A stretch of DNA of 64,000 nucleotides, taken from the NCBI GenBank assembly GCA_031411495.1, contig JANOBD010000086.1, positions 152,712 through 216,711 on the forward strand. Direction: 5' to 3'. The DNA comes from JANOBD01 sp031411495 (GTDB lineage Bacteria > Planctomycetota > Phycisphaerae > Tepidisphaerales > Tepidisphaeraceae). A program made the position numbers and the translations under genes. Each line of letters starts with the position of its first letter. The stretch's first letter is position 1. The notes under the pieces were generated by a model, which saw only the letters and a program-made list of their open reading frames with translations, had not been told where the DNA came from and did no database searches. Shown one piece after another: positions 44,656-53,383 of this stretch.

Positions 44656-44676
44656 GTGGTGGGTGATATCCACCAC
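44656..44676 (+). promoter_or_regulatory. Small hairpin before nuoN
   Basis: GTGGTGG (44656-44662) pairs with CCACCAC (44670-44676). It lies 24 bp before the nuoN start in the intra-operon gap. Function is not known; it may stabilise or attenuate the message. Confidence 0.5.
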
Positions 44677-44700
44677 CAGCATCGAACAGAAAGTCACGTG

Positions 44701-46368
44701 ATGTCGCTGTTTCAGATCGTCCTTCCGGAAATCATCCTCGTCACAGCCGCCTGCGTGCTGTTTCTGATCGGCTTCGCCGGTCCGAAGGTGAATGGGCGTG
44801 TCTGCTTCGGCATCGCGCTGGTGGCGCTGGTGCTGGCGCTGCTGGCCGCATTTCTGCCGCTGCGCGGCGAGCAGTTTGGCGCCAAGGTCTTCGCCGACAC
44901 GTACCAGAGCTTCCGACTTTCCGGATTCAGCGTCTTCGTCCGCATCATCGCGCTCGGCATGGCGATCCTGCTCACGCTCCTGAGCGCTCCCACCGGCCGC
45001 GATGCCATTGGCAACCCCAGCGTTCACTGGGGTCGCGACGGCGGCGAATACTTTGGCCTGCTGCTCCTGAGCTTTACCGGCCTGATCCTCGTGCCGATGT
45101 GCAATGATCTGATCGTGCTGTTCATGGCGATCGAGCTCGCGAGTATCCCGACGTACATTCTCGTCTCGGTCAGCCGGCCGCTGGCGAAGGCGCAGGAAGC
45201 GGGCGTGAAATACTTCTTCCTCGGCGCGCTCGCCGCCGCAATCCTGCTGATGGGAATGGCCTACATGTACGGATCGACAGGCACGACGAACCTCTACCAG
45301 GTCGGCCAGCAGTTTGCAGCGCTCAAGGGCGGCCCGGGCGCACCGGCGCTCACGCCGTGGCACATGCTCGCGAGCGTGCTGATCATCCTGGGCCTCGCGT
45401 TCAAGCTCGCGGCCGTTCCGCTACACGCGTATGCCGCGGACGTGTACGAAGGCGCCTCCACCGCCATCACCGCGGTGCTGGGCTTCGTGCCGAAAGCCGT
45501 CGGCACCATCGCGCTGATCAAGATCCTGTTCGTGCTCTCTGGAAACGATGCCACCTGGCAGGTGCCGCCGCAGATCGCCAAGCTGATCTGGATTCTCGCC
45601 GTGCTGACCATGACGGTCGGCAACCTCCTGGCGCTCTCGCAGCGGAACATCAAGCGGCTGTTTGCCTACAGTTCGGTCGCTCATTCGGGCTACCTGCTCG
45701 CGGGAATCGCGTTCATGTTGATGGGCGTCGGCGTCGATAGGCAGGGGAGCCTGATCAGTTCACAGGCGCTCGCGTCGGTGCTCTTTTACCTGGTCGTGTA
45801 TGGCGTGACCTCGACGGCGGTCTTCGGCGCGATGATGCTCATCCCGACCCGCAAACGCCTCGAGATCGGCTCGGCCACCTACGTACCGCCTGCGACCACT
45901 GCCGAGACCACGGATGACCTCGCCGGCTTTGGCCGCAACCATCCGCTCATTGGCATCCTGCTGGCCATCGGCTGCTTCAGCCTGATCGGGCTGCCGTTCA
46001 CCGGCGGGTTCTGGGGCAAGTACTACCTGCTCGTGCCAGCGCTCAAGAGCTTCAGCCAGGCGAGCAGCGGCGGCGGATGGCTGATCGCACTCGCCATCGC
46101 GATCATCCTCAATTCGGGCCTGAGTGCTGCGTATTACCTCGGCGTGGTCGGCGCGCTTTTCAATCGCAAGCCGCAGGACGAGGTGCCCACCTTGCCCGCG
46201 CACTCCCACGGATCGTTCGCGGCCGTCGTCGCATCGATCACGATCGTCGTCGTGCTCGGCGTCATGCTGAGAACGACCAACCGCCTGAGCGAGCAGACCC
46301 GGACGGCGGCAACCTCGATGGAAGGTCCGCTCGCGACCCCGTCCGTGCCCGTGGCCGCCGGGAACTGA
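44701..46368 (+). CDS. nuoN: NADH-quinone oxidoreductase subunit N
   Basis: 555 residues from ATG 44701 (MSLFQIVLPEIILVTAACVL); an upstream frame to 44656 would include the hairpin. It is the third antiporter-like subunit. It carries IVLFMAIELASIPTYILVSV (with the Glu of MAIELASIP), KLAAVPLHAYAADVYEGAST with AITAVLGFVPKAVGTIALIK, and LALSQRNIKRLFAYSSVAHS with GYLLAGI. C-terminal helix LAIAIILNSGLSAAYYLGVV. The stop at 46368 ends the visible nuo operon. Confidence 0.97.
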   Translation: MSLFQIVLPEIILVTAACVLFLIGFAGPKVNGRVCFGIALVALVLALLAAFLPLRGEQFGAKVFADTYQSFRLSGFSVFVRIIALGMAILLTLLSAPTGRDAIGNPSVHWGRDGGEYFGLLLLSFTGLILVPMCNDLIVLFMAIELASIPTYILVSVSRPLAKAQEAGVKYFFLGALAAAILLMGMAYMYGSTGTTNLYQVGQQFAALKGGPGAPALTPWHMLASVLIILGLAFKLAAVPLHAYAADVYEGASTAITAVLGFVPKAVGTIALIKILFVLSGNDATWQVPPQIAKLIWILAVLTMTVGNLLALSQRNIKRLFAYSSVAHSGYLLAGIAFMLMGVGVDRQGSLISSQALASVLFYLVVYGVTSTAVFGAMMLIPTRKRLEIGSATYVPPATTAETTDDLAGFGRNHPLIGILLAIGCFSLIGLPFTGGFWGKYYLLVPALKSFSQASSGGGWLIALAIAIILNSGLSAAYYLGVVGALFNRKPQDEVPTLPAHSHGSFAAVVASITIVVVLGVMLRTTNRLSEQTRTAATSMEGPLATPSVPVAAGN

Positions 46369-46958
46369 ACTCCCCAGCTGGGACCAACTCGCCGCATCGG
46401 TGCAATCCAAAGGCAGAAAAAGCGCAGCCAACGCGTTTGGCGGTTCGCTGGTCATTCTCCGCGAGTCGTGCGGGACGAATGCGCTTTGACCCGACAAGAA
46501 CGGGGTTGGGCACGGGATTTTGGGGCGGGGATAGCCTGTCGCGCAAGTGCGGCACATTTGGATTGAGAAGGAATTACGACTGATAGTCGCACGACTCGGA
46601 GCCGTATCACGTTGTCGGAGGATCTCAGCAGCACAGAAAAGCTAATGAAACTTGGACGCTGCCGCCGATGTAGAAACTAAGCGTAATGACAGCGCGCGGT
46701 GTCGGGTCGTAACCCGGTGCCCAGGCAAGGGAAGTGCGGGCCTTAGCACTGAACCGACCCACTTGCCGATGGCTTTCGATTGCACGGATGCAGCGAGGGT
46801 CAGTCACATCGCGAAGGCAGGGACACGTGGTGTGGCCGTGTAGCCGCAAGTGCGGCGAACACCAGTTATGAACGGCATCTCGAGGCCGTTCATCGCGTTC
46901 GACATGGTGTCGAGCGCCGGACGAGCGAACCCCGCCGTCTGATTCAGGAGATAGAAGC
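46369..46958 (+). promoter_or_regulatory. Long 5' region of the porin gene, no coding content
   Basis: 590 bp between nuoN and the porin. Short frames on both strands have no supporting motif. In the last 100 bp, ATGAACGGC (46868-46876) pairs with GCCGTTCAT (46885-46893), and other short palindromes occur (GGGTCGTAACCC at 46709-46720). The next gene is likely highly expressed, so a long structured leader or an sRNA is plausible. I could not match it to any known riboswitch. AGGAG stands at 46946-46950, eight bases before the porin ATG. Confidence 0.35.
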
Positions 46959-48233
46959 ATGTCCAACCGCAACATCGTTTTCGCCACCGCAATTGTCGCG
47001 GCGGGAATGGCCGCTCCGGTCCTGGCTGACACAGCCGGCGAACTGGAAACGCTCAAGACTCGTATCGCTCAGCTTGAAGCTCAGCAGGGCAAGGTCGACA
47101 ACGCAGTCGCGCAATCGAAGGCGATCGATGCGGCTGTGATTGACGCCAGCAAGCGCCAGTTCCTCATGCTCGATGGCTCGAGCGGATATGACGGCGGCTT
47201 CAAGATCAGCGACGCCAGCGGGAACAACGTCCTGCAGCCCTACGCCGAGTTCCAGTTCCGCAACGTCAGCAACTACAGCGACGGTGGGGATGGCAACGAC
47301 AGCAGCTGGGAAAATGGTTTCGAAGTCCGTCGCATGAAGATCGGCCTCAAGGGCAATCTCGTCGACAAGAAGCTGAAGTATAACTTCCGCTACAACTTCG
47401 GAACCTCGGGCGGCAGCTCCTCGCTGGACTACGCCTACCTCACCTACGAACTCAGCGACCAGATGACCGTCAAGGCTGGTCAGTTCAAGGGCAATGTGTT
47501 CCATGAAGAAGTCACCGGCGACACCAAGCAGCTTGCGGCCGAGCGTTCGCTCGTCAACGCGCTGCTCGGTGGCGGCACGCTCGACTACGTCCAGGGCGTC
47601 GCCCTGATGTGGGGCAACGATGAAGATCCGCTTCACGTTGAAGTCGCCTACATCGACGGCGAAAACTCGCAGAACACCAACTACACCGATTCGCCGGAAG
47701 ACTTTGGCGTCACCGCTCGCGGTGAATACAAGGTTAACGGCAACTGGAAGAACTACAGCGACTTCACCGCCATGGGCACCGAAGAAGACCTCCTGGTCTT
47801 CGGTCTCGCCGGCGCGTGGACCCAGACCGAAGGCACCGATGTCTACCGCGCGACCGTTGACGGTCAGTGGGAAAACTCCGGCGGCCTGAGCATCTATGGT
47901 GCGGGCCTCATGGCCTACACCAGTGGCGACGGCGATGACACGACCGACTGGGGCGTCCTCGCCCAAGCCGGCTACATGCTCCCCGACGCCGAGAACTGGG
48001 AAGTCTTCGGCCGTGGTGGCGTTGTCCTCACCGACAACGAGATCAACGGCGAAGATAACTTCTGGGAAGTCACGGTCGGCGTGAACAAGTACTTCTCCGG
48101 CCACAACTCCAAGTTCACCCTCGACGCAGGCTGGCTGCCCAACGGCTCGCCGACCAGCGAGAGCGGACTCGGCGTGACCGACACCACGGAAAACCAGTTC
48201 TACGTCCGTGCTCAGATCCAGCTCGTGGTCTGA
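46959..48233 (+). CDS. Outer-membrane porin (OprO/OprP-like)
   Basis: 424 residues. It has a signal peptide (about 1-24, SNRNIVFATAIVAAGMAAPV then LAD), then a short coiled coil ELETLKTRIAQLEAQQGK, then a beta-barrel with many alternating strands, such as LQPYAEFQFRNVSNYSDGG, EVRRMKIGLKGNLVDKKLKY and NFRYNFG, ending in FYVRAQIQLVV, whose terminal strand is typical of outer-membrane insertion. The coiled coil plus barrel layout resembles phosphate-selective porin O/P proteins. Codons are strongly biased (almost only AAG, AAC, GGC), consistent with high expression. AGGAG precedes the ATG and a strong terminator follows, so it is monocistronic. Substrate selectivity is not known. Confidence 0.85.
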   Translation: MSNRNIVFATAIVAAGMAAPVLADTAGELETLKTRIAQLEAQQGKVDNAVAQSKAIDAAVIDASKRQFLMLDGSSGYDGGFKISDASGNNVLQPYAEFQFRNVSNYSDGGDGNDSSWENGFEVRRMKIGLKGNLVDKKLKYNFRYNFGTSGGSSSLDYAYLTYELSDQMTVKAGQFKGNVFHEEVTGDTKQLAAERSLVNALLGGGTLDYVQGVALMWGNDEDPLHVEVAYIDGENSQNTNYTDSPEDFGVTARGEYKVNGNWKNYSDFTAMGTEEDLLVFGLAGAWTQTEGTDVYRATVDGQWENSGGLSIYGAGLMAYTSGDGDDTTDWGVLAQAGYMLPDAENWEVFGRGGVVLTDNEINGEDNFWEVTVGVNKYFSGHNSKFTLDAGWLPNGSPTSESGLGVTDTTENQFYVRAQIQLVV

Positions 48234-48270
48234 TCTCTGTCTCTTCTAGTGCATTGGTTTACAGCGCAAT

Positions 48271-48306
48271 GCGTGGCCGACATCTGTCGGCCACGCTTGT
48301 TTTATT
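48271..48306 (+). terminator. Rho-independent terminator of the porin gene
   Basis: The stem GCGTGGCCGAC / GTCGGCCACGC (48271-48281, 48286-48296) with a four-base loop is followed by TTGTTTTATT. It lies 37 bp past the porin stop. Confidence 0.92.
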
Positions 48307-48363
48307 GCTAAATGCGTTCGTGCTGACGTGATTCGGGCGTAGTCGCGGTCTGGAGAGGTCCGC

Positions 48364-50331
48364 TCATTGCCGGCCGCGGGCGAAGTACTCTTCCTCGAGT
48401 TCGCGGAGCGTCTTGGAGAGCGTATCGACGTCGCGCTGAACCTGCTTGAGCTTCGCCGGATCCCGCAGAGCGGTTGAACTGGAGAGCCGCTGCTGCGATT
48501 CGCCGAGCGCGATTTCGGTCTCGGAAATCTGCGCTTCGAGCTGTTCGACGGAGAGCTTGCCGAATCGGCGTGCGTACGGATTGTCTTTCTTGTTCGAATG
48601 CTTTGCCGGCAGGGGCGCGGGTGCAGCCGAAGGCCGCGCCGGCGCGTTGGCCGGCTTGGCCTGAATCGGTTTCGATGGCGATTTCGAGCTGGATTTCTTC
48701 GCCGCGGCGGCCGCCTGCTTGGCTTCCTGCTGCTTGTGAACCCACGCGTCGTAGCTGCCTTCGAAATCGTTGACGTTCGGCGGGTCGATCACCAGCAGAC
48801 GCTTCGTCGCTCGAGACAGGAACTCGCGGTCGTGGCTGACGATCAGGAGAGAGCCGTCGAAGATCCGAAGCGCCTGTTCGAGCGCCTCGGCCGCCTTGAT
48901 GTCGAGGTGATTCGTCGGCTCGTCGAGCAAAAGCACGTTGGGCTTCTGCAGGAGCAGCTTGGTGAGCGCAACGCGGGCGCGTTCGCCACCGGAGAGAAGT
49001 TTCATCTGCTTCTCGACATCGTCGCCAGAGAAGAGCATGGTGCCCAGCGCGTCGCGTAGCTGGCGGTCGGTGTACCCGTCGACGCCGGTGAGGACTTCGT
49101 CGATGACGGAAAGCTCGGGATCGAAATCGTCGAGCTTCTGGTCGTAGTAGCCGATGGAGACATTCGCGCCCCAGCGGATCTCGCCGTCATCCGCATCCAG
49201 TTCGCCGACGAGCACGCGGAGCAGGGTCGTCTTGCCGGAGCCGTTGGGGCCGATCACGCCGACACGCTCGCCGCGCTTGAAGTCGAAGTGAACGTCTTTC
49301 CAGACCTGCTTGCCGTCGAAACTCATCGAGAGGTGCTCGACCCGCAGCAAGCGATCGCCCACGCGGGCCTCGGTGCCGAACTTCAGGTGCATCGACTTGG
49401 AGTTAGTGACCTTCTCGACGATCTGATCGGAGCCGAGCAGTCGGACGAGCCGCTTTTTGCGACCCGCGGCCTGGCGTGCGCGCTGGCCGGCGCCGAACCG
49501 CCGGATGTATTCCTGTTCCTTTTCGATCGCCGCCTTCTGCTCTTCGTGAGCGCGGCCCTGCGAGAGCACTTCCACCTCGCGCTGGGTCTGAAACGCGGAA
49601 TAGTTTCCGACGTAGCTGCGCAGCTTTCGCTGCGTGAGCCAGACGATGCGATTGGTCACCTTGTCGAGCAGCCGTCGATCGTGCGAGATCACCAGCACCG
49701 CGCCGCTGTAGTTGAGCAGATAATCTTCCAGCCACTCGACGCCGGCGATGTCGAGGTGATTGGTGGGCTCGTCGAGCAGGAGCAGCTCAGGCGGGTTGAT
49801 GAGCAGTTTGGCGAGCGCCAGCCGCGACCGCTGCCCGCCCGAGAGCGCGCTCACCAGTTTCTCGAAATCCTTGTCTTCAAAGCCGACGCCGTGCAGCGTC
49901 GCCTCGAGCCTGTGCCGCCAGGCGTAGCCGCCCATTTCCTCGAACTTGTGCTGTTCGTCCGTGTACTTGTCCAGGACTTTCTGCAGTTCGTCGCCTTCGA
50001 CTTCGCCCATCTTGTGTTCGAGATCGCGAAGATCGTGTGCCAGGTCGTGCAGATCCTTGAACGCGAGTTCGGCCTCGTCGATGAGCGTGTTGGTGAGGTC
50101 GAAGGTGGGATCCTGGTCGAGCATGCCGATCGTGGCGGCACGGGCGATCGATCGCTCGCCCATGTCGGCCACAACGGCGCCGGTGATCAGCTTGAAGAGG
50201 GTGGTCTTGCCGGCGCCGTTGTCGCCGATCAGGCCGACGCGTTCGCCTCGGTCGATTGTGAAGGAAAGATCCTTGAAGATCATCCGGTCGCCGAGAATCT
50301 TTTCGATGTTGGTCAGTTGCAGGAGTGCCAC
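48364..50331 (-). CDS. ABC-F family ATPase (Uup-like)
   Basis: 655 residues from GTG 50331. It is a soluble twin-ATPase acting on the ribosome rather than on a transporter. First ATPase: GDNGAGKTTLFKLI, signature LSGGQRSRLALAKLL, Walker B ELLLLDEPTNHLDIAGVEWL. Second: GPNGSGKTTLLRVL, signature LSGGERARVALTKLLL, VLLLDEPTNHLDIKAAEALE. The linker between them is charged and helical (the P-site tRNA interaction motif). A C-terminal coiled coil at about 560-650 follows an Ala/Pro/Lys-rich linker, which is the Uup layout. It converges with the porin gene. Subfamily choice between Uup and other ABC-F members is an inference. Confidence 0.92.
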   Translation of the reverse strand: MALLQLTNIEKILGDRMIFKDLSFTIDRGERVGLIGDNGAGKTTLFKLITGAVVADMGERSIARAATIGMLDQDPTFDLTNTLIDEAELAFKDLHDLAHDLRDLEHKMGEVEGDELQKVLDKYTDEQHKFEEMGGYAWRHRLEATLHGVGFEDKDFEKLVSALSGGQRSRLALAKLLINPPELLLLDEPTNHLDIAGVEWLEDYLLNYSGAVLVISHDRRLLDKVTNRIVWLTQRKLRSYVGNYSAFQTQREVEVLSQGRAHEEQKAAIEKEQEYIRRFGAGQRARQAAGRKKRLVRLLGSDQIVEKVTNSKSMHLKFGTEARVGDRLLRVEHLSMSFDGKQVWKDVHFDFKRGERVGVIGPNGSGKTTLLRVLVGELDADDGEIRWGANVSIGYYDQKLDDFDPELSVIDEVLTGVDGYTDRQLRDALGTMLFSGDDVEKQMKLLSGGERARVALTKLLLQKPNVLLLDEPTNHLDIKAAEALEQALRIFDGSLLIVSHDREFLSRATKRLLVIDPPNVNDFEGSYDAWVHKQQEAKQAAAAAKKSSSKSPSKPIQAKPANAPARPSAAPAPLPAKHSNKKDNPYARRFGKLSVEQLEAQISETEIALGESQQRLSSSTALRDPAKLKQVQRDVDTLSKTLRELEEEYFARGRQ

Positions 50332-50379
50332 GGGGCGAACATGGTAGCCGAAAGCGGGCCCGCCCGCGCGGTCTCACGA

Positions 50380-51156
50380 TCAGAACTCCAATTCGATGAG
50401 CAGCCGAGTGAGAAAGCGTGGTTCGTCGTCCACATCCGTCACCTGTACGAGCGGCGTGAGCTTCGCGATCAGTTCCACGCGCGGCGTCTCCCACACATAC
50501 CCCAGGCTGGGCCCGACCCAGGCGGTCGTGGCGTCGTACTCGCTCCAGTCCTCCCAGATCGATTCGACCAGTGCCTCGCCGCCGAGTGAGAAGCGATCGT
50601 TCACCTGGTAATTCGCGCCGAACGCGTGCTCGATGACGCCCTCGACCTCATTGTCTTCTTCGCTGTCGAAAACGCCTTCTATTTCGGTTTCGACGACGAG
50701 GTTGTAGCCGAACGTCCATTGGCCAATGTCCTTCTGTAGGATCAACTTGCCTTCGAAGAACAATTGGTCCTCGCCGATACCCACTTCGGCGTACAAGGCA
50801 CTGCCGAGCCAATCGGTGTCCGGATCGGACAGGTAGACGATCCCTTCGACCGCCACGCTCTCAAACCTGGTGCGCGAGCCTTCGGAATCGTCGGTGTAAG
50901 ACCACGTAGGCAGGTAGAGGCCGAGGTCGAAATTGTCGGAAAGCCCAAACTCGAACTCGTGCTTGAAATTCAGCTGGTTGAAGCCGTTATCTTCACCCGT
51001 CTGCCAGGCCCAGGTGTTGAATTGCTCGTATTCGAAATTGCCTTTTCCCAGCGGATACGCGTCCTGCAGAAACGCGAATGGCCTCATGTCCGCAAAAGCC
51101 GAGGCGGAGAAGAAGATGCCGGATGCGACCGTGGCCAAAAGTAGATGAATCTTCAT
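50380..51156 (-). CDS. Outer-membrane beta-barrel protein, function unknown
   Basis: 258 residues from ATG 51156, with AGGAG nearby. Signal peptide KIHLLLATVASGIFFSASAF then AD. The mature part is nearly all amphipathic beta strands, e.g. FEYEQFNTWAWQTGEDNGF, LNFKHEFEFGLSDNFDLGLY, and it closes with FLTRLLIELEF ending in Phe, the insertion signal. Predicted about ten to twelve strands. It is acidic and rich in Asp/Glu and aromatics. I do not recognise the family; it recalls transporter-like barrels annotated as DUF-type. It lies divergent to the xylulokinase gene. Confidence 0.7.
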   Translation of the reverse strand: MKIHLLLATVASGIFFSASAFADMRPFAFLQDAYPLGKGNFEYEQFNTWAWQTGEDNGFNQLNFKHEFEFGLSDNFDLGLYLPTWSYTDDSEGSRTRFESVAVEGIVYLSDPDTDWLGSALYAEVGIGEDQLFFEGKLILQKDIGQWTFGYNLVVETEIEGVFDSEEDNEVEGVIEHAFGANYQVNDRFSLGGEALVESIWEDWSEYDATTAWVGPSLGYVWETPRVELIAKLTPLVQVTDVDDEPRFLTRLLIELEF

Positions 51157-51351
51157 GAAGGGCTCCTTGTTGAGATTGAATCTCAATAATGTGTGAATTG
51201 CCTCGAATCAATCTTGCCGGGGTGCGGCAGCTTGACGCATCTCGGGAGCCGGAAGCTGTTTCGACGTGTCGGGTGTTCTCCTTCGCGACCTCGGGGCGTT
51301 CCAACGCAGGCCGTTAGTCAATTGCCCGCGTCCGTGCGTATATTCGCGTTC

Positions 51352-52887
51352 ATGTCTCACCTGCTCGGCATCGATATCGGCACCAGCGGCACCAAGGCGC
51401 TCCTCTGCGATTCGAAAGGCAAGGTGCTCGCCACTGCCACAGCGCCCCACACGCTCCTCACCCCCAAGCCCGGATGGAGCGAACAAAAGCCGGACGAGTG
51501 GTGGACCGCAACGATCTCTGCCGTGCGCAGCGTGCTCAAACAGTCGAAACTCAAACCGGATGCGGTCACCGCCATCGGCCTCTCCGGCCAGATGCACGGC
51601 AGCGTCTTCCTCGACAAAAACGGAAACGTGATCCGCAACGCACTGCTCTGGAACGATCAGCGCACCGCGAAGCAGTGCGACGAGATCACCAATGCCGCCG
51701 GCGGGCGCGAAGCGCTCGTTAACTTCGTTGCCAACCCAGCACTCACCGGCTTCACGGCGCCCAAGCTCCTTTGGCTGCGCGACAACGAGCCCAAGAATTA
51801 CGAGAAGCTCAGGCAACTGTTACTGCCCAAGGATTACGTCCGGTACCGGCTCACCGGCGAATACGCGATCGACGTCGCCGATGCGTCCGGCACGCTGCTG
51901 CTCGATGTCCGGATGCGCGCGTGGAGTGACGAGCTGATCACGAAACTCAAGATCGACAAGTCGTTCCTGCCGAGACTGTTCGAGAGTTCCGACGTCGTTG
52001 GACAGCTGACCAAGTCGGCCGCTGATCTGCTCGGCCTGAAAGCCGGCATCGACGTCGTCGCCGGCGCCGGCGACCAGGCCGCCGGGGCAGTCGGCAACGG
52101 CGTCGTTTCCAGCGGCATTATCAATGGCTCGCTCGGCACGAGCGGCGTCATGTTCGCGCACAGCGACACGCCCGCGCTCGACCCGATGGGCCGCGTTCAC
52201 ACCATGTGTCATGCCGTGCGCGGCAAGTGGTGCGTCTTCGGCTGCATGCTCAGCGCCGCCGGATCGTTCCAGTGGTACGCGGATGAACTCGCGCAGAACG
52301 AAGCCATGCTTGCGAAGAAGGCAAAGAAAAACGTCTTCGAGATCCTCACCGACGAAGCGCGCCAGGCGCCGCTTGGCAGCGAGGCGCTCTTCTTCCTGCC
52401 GTATCTCACCGGCGAACGCTGCCCGCATCCGGATCCCGACGCGCGCGGCGCCTGGATCGGCCTGACGCGCCGCACCAGCCGGGCGATGATGATCCGCGCC
52501 GTCCTCGAAGGCGTGACGTTCGGCATGAACGACATGCTCTGGATCCTGCGAGATGAAATGCGCATTCCCGCCACCGAAATCCGCGGCACCGGCGGCGGCA
52601 TGCACAGCAGGCTCTGGCGCAACATGCAGGCCGACATCTACAATCTCCCGCTCACGCAAACCAACAGCCAGGAGGGCGGCGCCTACGGTGCGGCGCTTCT
52701 TGCCGGCGCGGGCACCGGCGTATGGAAAGACGTCGAAGAAGCCTGCCGCGCAACGATCAAGCTGACCGACAAAACCAAGCCAAACCCGAAACGCGCGGCG
52801 AGTTACGCGAAATACTTCGACGTCTATCAGAAGCTATACGGCGACTTGAAGACGCGCTTTGCGGAGATGGCACAACTCGTGCGATGA
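51352..52887 (+). CDS. xylB: Xylulokinase (FGGY family)
   Basis: 511 residues from ATG 51352 (MSHLLGIDIGTSGTKALLCD); the upstream frame to 51193 is non-coding. It phosphorylates D-xylulose with ATP, feeding the pentose phosphate pathway. LLGIDIGTSGTKALL is the phosphate-1 loop. AIGLSGQMHGSVFLDKNG matches the conserved SGQMHG of xylulokinases rather than other FGGY kinases. Adenosine motif EIRGTGGGMHSRLWRNMQAD then INLPLTQTNSQEGGAYGAAL. Length is normal. No xylose isomerase gene is adjacent. It is divergent from the outer-membrane protein gene. Confidence 0.95.
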   Translation: MSHLLGIDIGTSGTKALLCDSKGKVLATATAPHTLLTPKPGWSEQKPDEWWTATISAVRSVLKQSKLKPDAVTAIGLSGQMHGSVFLDKNGNVIRNALLWNDQRTAKQCDEITNAAGGREALVNFVANPALTGFTAPKLLWLRDNEPKNYEKLRQLLLPKDYVRYRLTGEYAIDVADASGTLLLDVRMRAWSDELITKLKIDKSFLPRLFESSDVVGQLTKSAADLLGLKAGIDVVAGAGDQAAGAVGNGVVSSGIINGSLGTSGVMFAHSDTPALDPMGRVHTMCHAVRGKWCVFGCMLSAAGSFQWYADELAQNEAMLAKKAKKNVFEILTDEARQAPLGSEALFFLPYLTGERCPHPDPDARGAWIGLTRRTSRAMMIRAVLEGVTFGMNDMLWILRDEMRIPATEIRGTGGGMHSRLWRNMQADIYNLPLTQTNSQEGGAYGAALLAGAGTGVWKDVEEACRATIKLTDKTKPNPKRAASYAKYFDVYQKLYGDLKTRFAEMAQLVR

Positions 52888-52945
52888 AAGCGCTCTGGCT
52901 CGCGCAACCTCGTGGCTTGCGTCGTCGCGCAGCGCGATGTCGACA

Positions 52946-53004
52946 ATAAAGGGGTCATTTCTCTTTTCCGACCCCGTCGGGAAAAAGAGAAATGACCCCT
53001 TTAT
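52946..53004. repeat. Long palindrome (AAGGGGTCATTTCTCTTTT family) after xylB
   Basis: ATAAAGGGGTCATTTCTCTT continuing TTCCGAC (52946-52972) is paired after three bases with GTCGGGAAAAAGAGAAATGA continuing CCCCTTTAT (52976-53004). Words of this type are often seen beside Y1-transposase genes in other genomes. It may also terminate xylB. The rest of 52888-53383 shows no gene. Confidence 0.85.
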
Positions 53005-53383
53005 CCCGCATTCTGCGAATGGGTCGCCCCGGCGACCGCACCGGTTCCAATCACCATTTTCTCTCGGAAAAATCGCCTCCTGCGCCGGAGCTCGGCGCGC
53101 AGCGCGCCATTGTGGTGCGTCGCGCGTAATTGTGGCGCCCTGGCCCCATCGGCGATTTTCACCATTGACGCCGCCGAAAGGCCGCACCGCTGCGGTCCGA
53201 CTTTGAACGTGTGCTCACAATTCGCGATTCATCCTTTCCTCCGTAAATCACTGGCGGATCGCCTCCTGCGGCGATTCCGCTCCACCCGCGCGCCGCGCTT
53301 TTGCGCCGATTCGCGCAGCGCGGCAAGAGACGTGGTGCGAGCGATGTCGCTCTCGCTTCGTCCTTTGTCGCAAGGAGCAAACC

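Noticed and set aside
43366..45363. 665-residue open frame antisense to nuoM and nuoN
   Set aside because: It spans two real genes and their gap on the other strand, with shadow-like composition.
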